64,000 bases of DNA from Brienomyrus brachyistius (lineage: Eukaryota; Chordata; Actinopteri; Osteoglossiformes; Mormyridae). The translations under genes were made by a program, and so were the position numbers. Below, one piece after another: positions 1 to 12,000 of this stretch. The stretch covers positions 10,684,536 through 10,748,535 of the forward strand of contig NC_064534.1 in the NCBI RefSeq assembly GCF_023856365.1, in the 5' to 3' direction. Below the pieces are notes generated by a model. It searched no databases, was not told where the DNA came from, and saw nothing but the letters and a program-made list of their open reading frames with translations. How positions within the stretch are numbered: the stretch's first letter is position 1; the number at the start of each line of letters is the position of its first letter.

Positions 1-73
1 GAGCCAGTGGGGGATCCTCAATGAGGCCATCAGTGGAAACAGCAGTGAGATACTTGTACAAGGTTTATTAAAG
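1..73 (+). CDS. igsf9: igsf9 exon, FnIII domain (partial at window edge)
   Basis: The reading frame from base 2 gives SQWGILNEAISGNSSEILVQ then GLLK, and ends in phase 0 at the donor aag|gtaaaa. It joins in frame to the exon at 8490. Together they restore the end of the last fibronectin-III domain of the turtle family, with the pattern QWG..L..ELLV.GL(I/L)K..YE(F/L)RL. The 5' end lies outside the window. Confidence 0.82.
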
Positions 74-3000
74 GTAAAATCTGAGGTTTTTGGTAAATGA
101 CTGTTTATGTGTTTGTTTTATATGCTTAATATATACTTAAAATGTGCTATGCTCAGGTTGGTGTGAGTGGCCCACTAGGTGCCACTGTGCCTCATAGTTC
201 CTGGGCAATAGCTTTTCAATGCTTCCCCGACTTCATGTGCTTGATGTTTGGAATGGTCTGCCTGTGGTCACGGGGGCTTTTTTCCAGATTCCTCCAGTTC
301 CTCCCATTGCCTAAAACAGTGTTGCCCAACCCAGTCTTTGGGGACCCCCAGGCAGTCCACGTTGTTGCTCCTTCCCACTGGTAGCCCAGAATATGCTTCA
401 GGCTACCTGTTAAGTTCCACTCTAGTTCCACTCCAAAAGGACACACCGGGACAACTCTTGATTCACCTTTCGTTGAGTTTTATTTACCAACTTAGACTTG
501 TTGGTTTCAAGTTAATCAACCAATGCTTGAACCGTCAGGTTGATAACCTACAAAGCACAGATACAGAGGTTCACTATGTCATTTTGTAAGATGTTAAAAC
601 AATACATGAGCTTTTTAGATTACATTAATTAAATTAAGGTAAACAAATGAACCATTGTAAGTATTTCAAATGAATTAATAACATTAATCTAGTGAATTAA
701 GTTAAATCAAATAATAAATTTCATTAAATGCTCGCTTCAAACAACAGAACAGTTAAACATCAAATGTAATAAAGACAATCAAACGTCAAACAGACAATCA
801 AATCAAAATGAAAGCTTTTGCATTTTAGTTCTTTTTAACTAATATAACCTAATAACATTTACCAACCATTGGTGTCTTTGGAGTAAACTCTTGAGTAGAG
901 CTTGCTGTGCTGTTCCTTGGCTTGTTTGAAGACTGAGCTACCATTCCTGTTCAGGTGTTTTCATTTGTGATCAGCAGCCATTTTGTTGGTGCATTATGGG
1001 AAATGTAGTTTGACGGTGGTGGCAACCTTAGACCTTCAATTGTTCAGTTATAACCCAACACCTCCCACTTGAGCTCATGGTTTCTCAAACCCAATGAGGT
1101 CACACCAGTCCGTCACTCTTGTTCTTCAATGGGAATCAGAATGACAAGGCGCCTTACATCTCTATGAAGGGTTGTGGCCGGGATTTTTTGTTTAACCCTG
1201 TTGGATCCTGCGGCCGGCTCCTTTCCAGCTGCCTTTCTGATGGGAACAGGATAGCTGGGAAAGGTCCTCACAAGCACATCTCTTACAATGCCTTTGTTGT
1301 CAGTGTTGACGCTGACAACTCTGGCCAGTCTGTACTGTCCTCTCAGAGCATTTTGGTCAGCCAACCAGACCACATCTCCAACAGCAACATTTCGCTCTTT
1401 AGTGTGCCATTTGTTCCGTACAAACAGGTTTGGTCCAGCCAATTGGCTCCACTTCTTCCAGAACTTGCTGACTTCTGTTTGGATACTTTTAAGCCTTTTA
1501 TATGGATAGCCATCGAACTGGAAGTCTCCAGGGTCTCCCTTTGGGTTTGCACGCCCTAAAAGCAGAGAATTTGGGGTAATGTACTCTACACAGTCTTCCC
1601 TACTTTGAGTCCTGGCGTCAATAGGTCTTTCGTTAGCAAGGTTGGCTGCCATGAAGAGAAAGGTTTGGAATTCACCCCAGGTGAAAACACCATCTCCACC
1701 AAGGTTGCTTAGAGCCCGCTTCACTATTCTGACAGCCGCCTCTGCTGCACCATTTCTATGCGGAGAATCTGAGGGGTGGATCTTCCAAGACCATTCCGTT
1801 CCATGCTTGGCAGATAGGTCTTCAAATTGAGACCTGTCCAGTTGGTCAAAGAATTTATATAGCTTCTCCAGAGCAGGTTTGGCTCCAACAAAGTTAGTAC
1901 CAGGGTCTGACCAAAGTTTCCTGGGGTGCCCTCTCAGTGACGTGAACCTTTGGTAGGCCAGCAGGAAACCTTCAGATGACTGGTCACTTACCACGTCAGT
2001 GTGTATGGCACGGGAGGCCATGCAACAGAAGACAATTCCCCATACCTTGAGTCTGGTTCTTTTCTTAACTTCATCTTTCACTTCATATGGACCGAACAGA
2101 TCCAAGGTGGTGAATTCGAAAGGAGCAGCTAGGCCTGTTCGCTCTGGAGGCAAGTGCGCCATTATTTGTTGACACTGCTTCGCCCTGTTCTTCCTGCAGC
2201 TCACACAACTGTCAACCATCTTCTTGGCAATTCTCCGGCCTTTTATTACCCAGGCTGTCTTCCTCATCCGGAGAAGGGTTGCTGCTACACCCTCATGGTT
2301 AACTTCATGGGATTCTCGTGCCAGCAGAGTAGACACCCATGCTTCAAATGGCAGAACTGGCACGGCAGTCTTCTCCTCATTGAACATCTGGATTCTACCT
2401 CCACAAAGTAGGAGCCCAGTGTTCACATCTTTGTATACTGCTAATCTGCTGAGAGTTGTTTCTGGAAAAGTTACACCGACTTGAGCTGCTAGTAAGAGGT
2501 CGTCACATGCATCCTCAAGCTCTTTGCTGGTCAACCCAGCCAGCTTGGGTGTTGTTGCGTCCCACTTTGGCCGTTTTGGGTTTGAAATCCTCTTCAGCCA
2601 CTGCTCGGCAGCTCGACGGATCCAGGCAATTACTCTCTTCAGTTTGGTCAGACTACTGAACCGTGTTATGTTCACGAGATGTCTAACCCAGCCAGTGGGC
2701 CTCATTCTTGGCAGAGTGGATTTTCCCTCTTGACAAGGACTTTCCTGAGTGGTTAGTGGATCTTCATCCTGTTGACTCATTTTGGGTTGAGCTCTGGTCA
2801 GTACAGCTGAAAATGCCTTGGTTTGAAGCTTGTTTACACTCTCCCTGGCCTGGGCTGCAACTTCTCCAGCTGAATGAATAGGCCACTCCTCCACTGGCCA
2901 CATCAGGAACTCTGGTCCATTTTGCCATGTGGAACTCTCCTTCAAATCGTCAGGAGTGCCTCCTCTTGTTATAATGTCAGCTATATTTAGATCTCCACGA

Positions 3001-6000
3001 ATCCACCACCAGTCTTGCACTGGCCCAGCCTTCTGGATTTCACCTACTCTGTTTGCGAAGAAGGTTTGGTATCCATAATTGTCTCGCTGAATGGCTCCTA
3101 GGATTGTTTGACTGTCCAGTAGATGGAACCATCTCTCAATCTTCAATCGTGCATGCTTCTCCACGTACTTCCTGATCCTAGCTGCAAAGACTGCGCCACA
3201 TATTTCTGCCTTCACAGCATCTCCCTTTTGATCCAGGGGTGTGAGTTTGGCTTTGGCTTCCACTAACCGGACTTCAATGCCTTGAGTTGTTTCCCATCTT
3301 AAGTACATGACAGCTCCGTATGTTTTGTCACTTCCATCAGAGAATGTGATGCCCCAAGGTTTACCTTTCCAGTCAGATGGTGTGAGGCTCCTGTGGAATT
3401 TCACTCGACCAAGCTGCACATATTCTTCGAAAAGCTGTATAGCTTCTTCTCTGAGGCCTTCTGAGAGAGGTTGATCCCAGGTTTCTTGGGTCAGTTTGCC
3501 ACCCCCTCCTTCTTGAAATGCTTTACGAACAAGAATCGCTCCTTTCTGCTTGACCGGTGCAACTAGGCCAATTGGGTCATACAGTGCAGCAACTTGGCTT
3601 AAGAGAGCTCTTCTAGTCAGTGGGTTAGGTGTTTCAGTTCTCACCTCCTCTTCGAGAAGATCTTTGCCAACTCGCATTTTCTTCTTCCTTTTAGAAAAGT
3701 TCACAGCGGTCAGCATGTAGAGCTTGTCCTCATCCACTTGGTAGCCAATGCCCAAGGCTTTGTTGTCCCCTTCCCTCATTTGGTTTGGAAGAATTAAGGT
3801 TTTCCTTTGCTCCTGGCTTAGGACATCAGCTTCAGCTCCTTTCCTCCCACTTTGCCCTGACCGGACCCATGGTTTAAGGAAGAAGCCTCCAGCTTTTAGA
3901 ATCTCTTCAACATTTGCTGTGATGTTGTCAAGTCTGTGCAGGTCATTGTGGGAGGTTAAGAGGTCATCCACATAACTGTCTTCTTCGATAACTCTTCGTT
4001 CATCCACCAAGTGAGTGAATTTGGGCAGGTTCGCAGTCTCCCTCATAGCCAACTGTGCAATGCAACCAGCGGGTTTGTCACCGATGTTAACTCTGGTGAT
4101 TGCGTATTCACAGATCTCCTTTTCTGGGCTGTCTCTCCACAGGAATCTGTGTAGATGCATCTCACGCTCCTCCAACCAGACAGAGTTATACATCTTCTTT
4201 ACGTCTCCTAGAGCTGCATGCACGCCTTCTCTAAATCTTAGTAGGATGGCTCTGATGGGGTTAAGGACATCTGGTCCCTTTAGAAGAAGATCATTCATGC
4301 TTACCCCTTTGTATTTCTGGCTACTGTTCCAGACAATGCGAACTGGTGTTGTCACTGAATGAGGGTTAGGCGCCACCAAGTGGCTGACATACCACACTGG
4401 TCCCGTCCACTTCTCCATGACTTCACTGGTGAGTTTCATGGCTACACCTCTTTCGACCATTTCATGGATTTGGGTTGCATAAGCGACTTTCCATTCTGGT
4501 TCCTTGCTTAGTTGCTTTTCCATCCTTAAGAAGCAAGCCTGGACTGCCCTTTTGTTTTCAGGGAGAGATGTAGGACATTCAGTCCAAGGATACTTTGCAT
4601 CCCAGTGTGGTGTAGGTGTGTGAGCATCCTTTTCCTTGTAGGTGAGGCCTCCTTTAATGATCTCAAGCTCCCTCTCCTCTGCTAAGGTCATGTCTCTTCC
4701 TCCTGGTGAGCAGTTTCCACATCGACATCCTCCACACCTTGGTTCGCATGCGGCTCCGATGCTGTCCCAGTGCCACCACAAGGAACCCACGGTTACTGGC
4801 AGATGTAAATTTGGACAGCGCATCTTCCTGCAGTTGCCAGCCTGGTTTGGTTGTTGGAACTGTGATCTCCTGATATCTGACAGCAGCGGTTCGCATGGAG
4901 CGAGCGAAATGGGTTCTTGACTCATATGCTGCCACCTCCACTTCTTCAAATAAGTCAGGATGGGCTCCGCCCACTGTTTTCCCCAATGGGCTTTCCCACA
5001 AAACAAGGTCTCCGATGACTTTGACTCTTTGAGGTGCAAGTCTTCCCTCACGGTGGCTTATGAGAAGCTCAACTTCGGCTGGTCTCTTCAGGTCTTCGAG
5101 CTGGACATCTGGGAAGAATCTTTTTAACTTCTCAGGCTGAATTGTTTGATATACCTTAGCAATTTCATCCAGGCCATAGCAGACTAGTTGATGTGCTCTT
5201 TCAGTCCCTTTTGGAGTCTTGACTCTGACCTTTAGGAGGTACCTTCTTGTATTGACTCGCATAGTCATTCCACCAACCCCATGTATGACCAGGGTTATCT
5301 CTTCACTCCTCAGGCCCAATCTTTCAGCAGCTTTGTGGGTTATGTAATTGGTGTCAGATGCTAGGTCAATGAGGGTACCAATCTTTTGACCTGCGTTCGC
5401 CGTCACCTGCATCAGCATCATGATCACTGGAAGTTCAATCAGCCCATTCTTCTTCAGTAGCTCAGACTGGCCTGCTGTTTTGAGTGTCACTGAGGACCTG
5501 TTAGTGAATGCCTTTCGACATTGCTCTGCTAGTTCTGGGGAAAGTTGTGACAAGAACTTCTCCTGTTCCTCTGTGAACTTCCCTTTACTTCTTTCATCTC
5601 TTCCACCTTTACCCCCTTCTCCTCTTCTGGATTCAGTTTTTGGGCACAGGAAATAATGGTGGTCTGGACCAGTTCCTCCCGTTTTGCAGTCTGTATTCCT
5701 GCATAAAAAATTTTCCCTGCAGTATCCGTCATCATCATGGTACCCTAAGCATTTGCTGCATGCTCCCAGTTTCTTTAGAACAGACTTCTTTTCGGACAGT
5801 TTCAAAGCTTTAAATTTCTTGCAGAAGAAGACCTTTTTGCTGTGTCCACGATCACCACAGACACCACAGCCCTCATCAACTTCTTTCTTTGTAGCTCTGG
5901 TTGATGCAGTCTTTCTTTCATGCCTTTTCTCTGGCTTGTCTATCTTGTCCACAATTTTAAGTTGTTCAAGTCTCTCCAGTATCTCTTCTTGATTCTTCAG

Positions 6001-9000
6001 GAATTTCAAGAGCATGTCAAAGTGAGTATCTGCAGTGACATTATTTTCAGGGTTGACCAGGAACATTAGCCAGTCTCTTTTTATGAAGTCGGGTAACTTG
6101 CTTTCAATGGACTTGATGACTAATGGATTTTTCATGGCTCCCACGTTCCCCAGCTCTGTCAGATCTGCCAGTGCCTTCTCCACAGATTGAATCAGGTCAA
6201 TGACTTTCCTCGGCTGGTTCCCCTTCACTGGAGGCATATTCTCTAGTTCTTCGAGGATTTCAACTGTAATGGTGGACTTGTTGCCGTATCTATTGTCCAG
6301 GACCCTGAACATGTCAGCTGCTGTTGTATAGGTTGAAAGTCTTAATTCTTTTGCAATGGTCTCGCTCACACTCTCCAGAAGCTGAATCTTCAGAACTTCA
6401 GGTGAGCCAGTGGGCTCCCCCTGCCTTTGCAGGCTCTCCCAGTCCTTTCTCCACCTGTGGAACTCTCTCTTACTTCCCTGGAAGACAGGCAGAGTAGTTG
6501 GTTTTATCTTCACAACAGGTGGTGGTGGTTGGACAGGTTTCCCACTTGTGCCTTGATCAGCCAGCCTCCTTGATATGGCAAACTCTGCTTTTCTCAATTG
6601 TAGCCTGTTGTGGGTTGCTCTCAGTTCTTTAAGTCTCCCAGCCAGTTCATCTTTTGATGATTCGGGGATCCATCTCTCCCACTCAGACATTGCTGAGATG
6701 GCTGCGTTTATCTTTTCTTCCAATAAGGTGAGGTGAACTTCATAGCCTTCTAGATTGTCACTTCTGACTTGAACTCTGTCAGCTTCATCAATTGCTTCTT
6801 CTGCTTCAAGAATCGATGTTCTAAGTTCGTTCTTTCCGTATCTTCCCCACATGTTAGTTTGTACAATGTCCCTTACCTCCTCCATTTTAATTTCTGCATC
6901 TTTTATGGTTGTCTTAATGTCGGTTTCTTGCTGCTTATCAAGTTCTGCTTCATTATCCGCCGCCTTGACGTCAGCCTCCAGTCCGATCCTGTAGTCCTCA
7001 TTAGAATCAAGCACTGACCTGAACCGGTCTGAAAGTTTTCCAAATTCCTCCTTTAATTCGGCTCTCAGCATAGTGTTTGCTCCCCTTGAAATGAAGTTGG
7101 CCAGTTTGGTGAAGCTGCTCTTTGCAATGGTCCTCTCCTGCTTCAGTAGTTTGACAGTCTTCCCCAAGACCTCTTCTGCCATCTTTATTTCCTTTTTCCG
7201 TCCACAGCTTATCTGGTATGAAGCCCTTTATCTTCCACTCCAGGCTGCTCCGTTGGTTATCAACTGTTAAGTTCCACTCTAGTTCCACTCCAAAAGGACA
7301 CACCGGGACAACTCTTGATTCACCTTTCGTTGAGTTTTATTTACCAACTTAGACTTGTTGGTTTCAAGTTAATCAACCAATGCTTGAACCGTCAGGTTGA
7401 TAACCTACAAAGCACAGATACAGAGGTTCACTATGTCATTTTGTAAGATGTTAAAACAATACATGAGCTTTTTAGATTACATTAATTAAATTAAGGTAAA
7501 CAAATGAACCATTGTAAGTATTTCAAATGAATTAATAACATTAATCTAGTGAATTAAGTTAAATCAAATAATAAATTTCATTAAATGCTCGCTTCAAACA
7601 ACAGAACAGTTAAACATCAAATGTAATAAAGACAATCAAACGTCAAACAGACAATCAAATCAAAATGAAAGCTTTTGCATTTTAGTTCTTTTTAACTAAT
7701 ATAACCTAATAACATTTACCAACCATTGGTGTCTTTGGAGTAAACTCTTGAGTAGAGCTTGCTGTGCTGTTCCTTGGCTTGTTTGAAGACTGAGCTACCA
7801 TTCCTGTTCAGGTGTTTTCATTTGTGATCAGCAGCCATTTTGTTGGTGCATTATGGGAAATGTAGTTTGACGGTGGTGGCAACCTTAGACCTTCAATTGT
7901 TCAGTTATAACCCAACACTACCAGTGACTAGGGCCACCCATAAGGGGGGAGAAAGAGGAAGACTTTCAGCAGCCCAGACACGAGGAGGGGCATGAGTGTG
8001 TGAGCATGGATAATGGTAGTTATGGGGGGTCCATTAGGTGGAAGTATTTAAGGGCACAGCTATGACTTTGAGTGGCCCTGCCAGTGAGTCTATGCTTAGT
8101 AAGCTGCTGTGAAGCATGGATGGACAGCTCAGCCTAAGAGGAGGCGATATCCTAAGGATACTACAAAAATGTTGCATTTGAAGGGATTAGAACCTTTGTA
8201 ACATCTGGAATGTAATTCCTCTGTTAGGTTCCCTTTGGCACCCAGGTTAGGACTGTGCTGTTCTCCGGAGAACTCACAGCGGATTCTAGCAGAGATATAA
8301 TTTCATGTATTCATACTCAGAGGTGCATTAACATGGTCAGGGGTCCCTAGGCTTCAGCCCGGGTAAACCCCTGCATTACAGCGCCCCTGTGCATACTCTC
8401 CATCTGCACATTAGTCATTTTGGCGTGAGACATTACTATGGTGTTTTACTCTGTTCTTTTTCCGGTTCCGCCTCCTCCATCTCCTTCAGGACTCCATCTA
8501 TGAGCTCCGGCTGCTGTCGCTCCGAAATGAGGTGGTGGGCGAGCCCAGCGAGTCGGTCAATGTCTCCACCGTGGGTAAGGTCACCTCTCTGCCAAGACCC
8601 CTGCTATCGCACTGCCATCGTCATTAAAACAGAAGGTCGCACTTCACTTCATTACTAATATCATGGCTGCCTGCTCTCGTCAATGCAGATGGGCTGTAAG
8701 ATAGGATGTGATTGAAAGTACAATGGATGAGCCGTGATATTATGGTGCGATAGTGATATCTTCGACATCTCTGTGGTTGTCGGAGATAAACTGAGATATC
8801 CCTGGAAGATAAGCTCTGTTGTCCTTCCAGGTATGGAAATATATCCGGCACAGACAAGCCTGCTGGATTTCATCCCCGAGCCGATGCTGGCCGGCGTGGT
8901 GGGAGGGGTCTGCTTCCTATTTGTGGCCATCATTCTGTCTCTGGTGACAGCATGCATCATGAACCACAGGAGGGAGAAGCGCCGGCGGCGGCGGAGGGAT

Positions 9001-12000
9001 GGTAAAGACAACAGCTTCGGTGTGGGCGGGGCAGTGTTATGTGCCAGCCAATGGGCTTGCATCTTGTTCTGAAGCAATTTGCTACATTCTCAGAGCTGAT
9101 AATTTTAGCTTTAGCTTTTAGCTCAGGTTACCACAGTCAAGAGTATTACACGTGTTCATCCTTCAACAACGAGTTCCACAGCTCTGCATGAAGGGAACAT
9201 GCACAGCGGTGAACTTTGTAGCTCTTAACTTTCAGAGCGATGTCACCAGTTGCATTTCCTCTCACTGCATTTAGCTGAAAGCTAATGTCCGTTGTTGTTG
9301 AATCATGACTCGCTCAATGTGACGGAAAAGCTCAAAAAATTCCATCGTGGCCCATAATTGCTTTGTCACGAAAGTCATTGTATGCTACTGTGTACAGAAA
9401 TGTAACATCTTGTGCCTGTGGAAGATTGTGAATTAATAGTATAACAATAAATACCACAGCTTGCTTAGTGAGAAGCTGGCTGACTTATATGAATATAATA
9501 TATGAAAATAATACACAGGGATGTTACAGCTTCAGACTGGGCCTGACAGCTTTTTTTTGAAGCATTGTCATTGTCCTTTGTCATCCTTGAGTGTCTTTAA
9601 GTTGGACCTGTGTTGATGTCATCCTGGTCTGGCATCGTTTTGTAATTTGTGTCATTGTGTGACCTTTGCCCCCCGACCACCTTTTCAGATCTCCCCACTG
9701 CCCTGCAGAAGAGTCCACCTCCAGAGTAAGTGTCCCCCTGTCTCTCCTGTGTCTCTCAGCTTGGACTGTGTCGACGAACCCTCACAACCATCTTGTCCAT
9801 TATTGAGCGTAACATCAGGAAGGCAGACGGTTAGGGTTAGGGTTAGGGCTTAGGATTGTCCCTTCCCCGCTCTTCCATCATTGCATCAATAGCAATAGGA
9901 AATAAGGTCTTTTGCTAAACTAATGATGTGGCATCCAACCAAAAATAGGAAGATAGGCTCATGCTCAAGTTGTGCCGCTGACTATTGAACTTACATGCTT
10001 CTGGGTCAGATTTAATATACTTCCTTCTGTCTGCTTTTCTAAAGAAGTTAACATTCTCTTACTTTGAACGAGGTCTTAACCATGATTATGAGTCAGTTCT
10101 GTGCTATCCATGTGGTTCACCCAGGCAAATTTCGTGCCTCTTTGTCTCGGGCACTCTTCACGCTTCTTGTGTCGGGTTACTGGAGCTTGGGGGAGAGCAG
10201 GGTTAGCCTAATGGGTTGACCAGCACTGGGCCAGTTAGTAGGATTTTTGGTGCGGTGAGAGATTTTTGTGACTTTCTTGATGCACTTTGACTGATCTAAC
10301 CCATTTCTGCCTTTCCCTTACCTCGTGTGATCCCCTCGCTTTCTCTCTCCTCTCTTTTCTCTCCGTCTTCTCTTTCACAGAGCTGGCACGCCTACTGACA
10401 GCCCAGATAGTGTCTTAAAGATGAAGCTTTGTCCTCCCCTCTCCTTCTTCCCCGGCTCCTCTGCCTCCCAGTCGGTCCGCTCGTCCTTCGACAAGGGCAG
10501 TCGCAGCGAATACCAGGACCAACGGCAGCAGCTCTTATCCAGCTCCTCACCCCCTCCACGCTACACCCTCTTCGAAAGTCACTTTGGGGGCCAGCCCCCG
10601 CCAGCTCTCGCCCTGGAGTCCATATCCCGTGGCCCTGATGGACGCTTTATTGTTCAACCCTACGAGGACGGATCCACGCCAGCTCACATTAAAAGAAGCC
10701 TAAAAAGAGACTTCCCACAATGCACAGCAGACGGAAGCGGTTCAGGAAGCGCCAAGGCATCTGAACAGGTTTCTCCAAGGTCTGACTTACCATCTTATGA
10801 GAAGGAAGAGAAGGAGGATAGACCCGTGGTGTTGTCTGTGGATATCCCAGGAGACAAACAGTCTCAACAATCTCCTGGACGTGTGAAAGCCATGGGCAAA
10901 AATTTTTCCCAACATGGCTGCTTCTACTCAGATGATGAGCAGGGCTGCTCAGAAGGACTGCTGGACCAAACCAGCTTCTACTCTGACAGCAGCGAAATAA
11001 GAGCTTGTGACTCGCTGAAAAAGTACAGCTGTCGGGGCAACCCATTCCAAACCTTGAGAAACCAAGCCAGGAATGTGGAGCAGAGACAGGACAGGAGGAG
11101 ATATGACCCTTCCAACTGCCTTCCCACTGGGCCCTTGAGGTCGAAAACAGACTGGAAGCGTGAAAGCAACAGCCTGAACAAGTGTCTGAAACTTGCCCAG
11201 GAAAGAAAAGAAATGGAGAAGGAACTGGAAAGGTACACAAGCAGCCGGGATGCTCAAGAGAAAATGAAAGAACCACAGAAAACAGAGATGGAAGCTGAAG
11301 AGGAACCTGTGTGGAAACTACAAGATATCACTCTTCGCCCAAAAAGTGACAGAGGCAGCAGGCTATCTGATAATAGGAAAGGCTGCTATTTTGGGAACAC
11401 CAGCAGCCCCATGGTACGGACCTCTACTTCCTCATCGTACATTCACTGGGACATCAGTCCTGTCAGCTCTGTCACTGGCCTGGTGCCTGTTCAAAGTCCT
11501 GCAGAAAAGCTTCCTCTGATGTCCCAGTGGTCAGCTTCTCCTGCAGCTGAAGAAAACTCCACAGTTCTGCAGTGTTCCCAGTCGCCAGCTACGCAGTGCA
11601 CCCAATTGTCACTTTTATCCCCTGACTTAGGTGGCTCACCCATGTTTCCTGGAGACCTAAAGGGTTCTAAGTCAAGGTGTCCAGAGAGAAGGTCGGAGGT
11701 AGAGGAGGAGAGCATCTGTCGGAGGCTGGTGCCAGAAGAAGCCGTAACAAAAATGATCAGCAAAAAGTTTAATTTGGAAGAAACTGATGAAAGAGTCACT
11801 AATTCAGATAGAGGGAACCTACACTCATGTCCAGCACCAACATGTCATGAACAAGTGAAACTAAGTCAGGCGTCAGTCTCCCTCAATACAGAGAGGGAAC
11901 CACAGAAGAGCTTTGGTCCTTATATGGAGAACTCTAACTCTACCCTAAAAAACACTGGAGACAGAGCTGAAAGCAAGGATAGTGACAGAGAACGTTCTGA

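Larger units (their letters stand above)
408..7917 (-). mobile_element. BEL/Pao LTR retrotransposon, near-complete
   Basis: The element lies on the - strand inside an igsf9 intron. It has 653-bp LTRs at 7265-7917 (5') and 408-1060 (3'), each TGTTGGG..AACA in element orientation; I found no difference between them by eye. The 5-bp target duplication ctacc is at 403-407 and 7918-7922. A polypurine tract (aagtgggagg on the - strand) abuts the 3' LTR at 1061-1070. The internal part encodes gag, retropepsin, reverse transcriptase, RNase H and integrase in BEL/Pao order. Matching LTRs imply a very recent insertion. One reading-frame step lies near 4780. Confidence 0.95.

Noticed and set aside
7240..7264. 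tRNA primer-binding site of the BEL/Pao element
   Set aside because: The leader begins gttgataaccaacgg, which does not start with TGG and fits no tRNA 3' end I know. A partial likeness to an internal tRNA-Val region is too weak to claim.
9831..9853. TTAGGG repeats as a chromosome end or fusion point
   Set aside because: Only about four units, inside an intron of a continuous gene.
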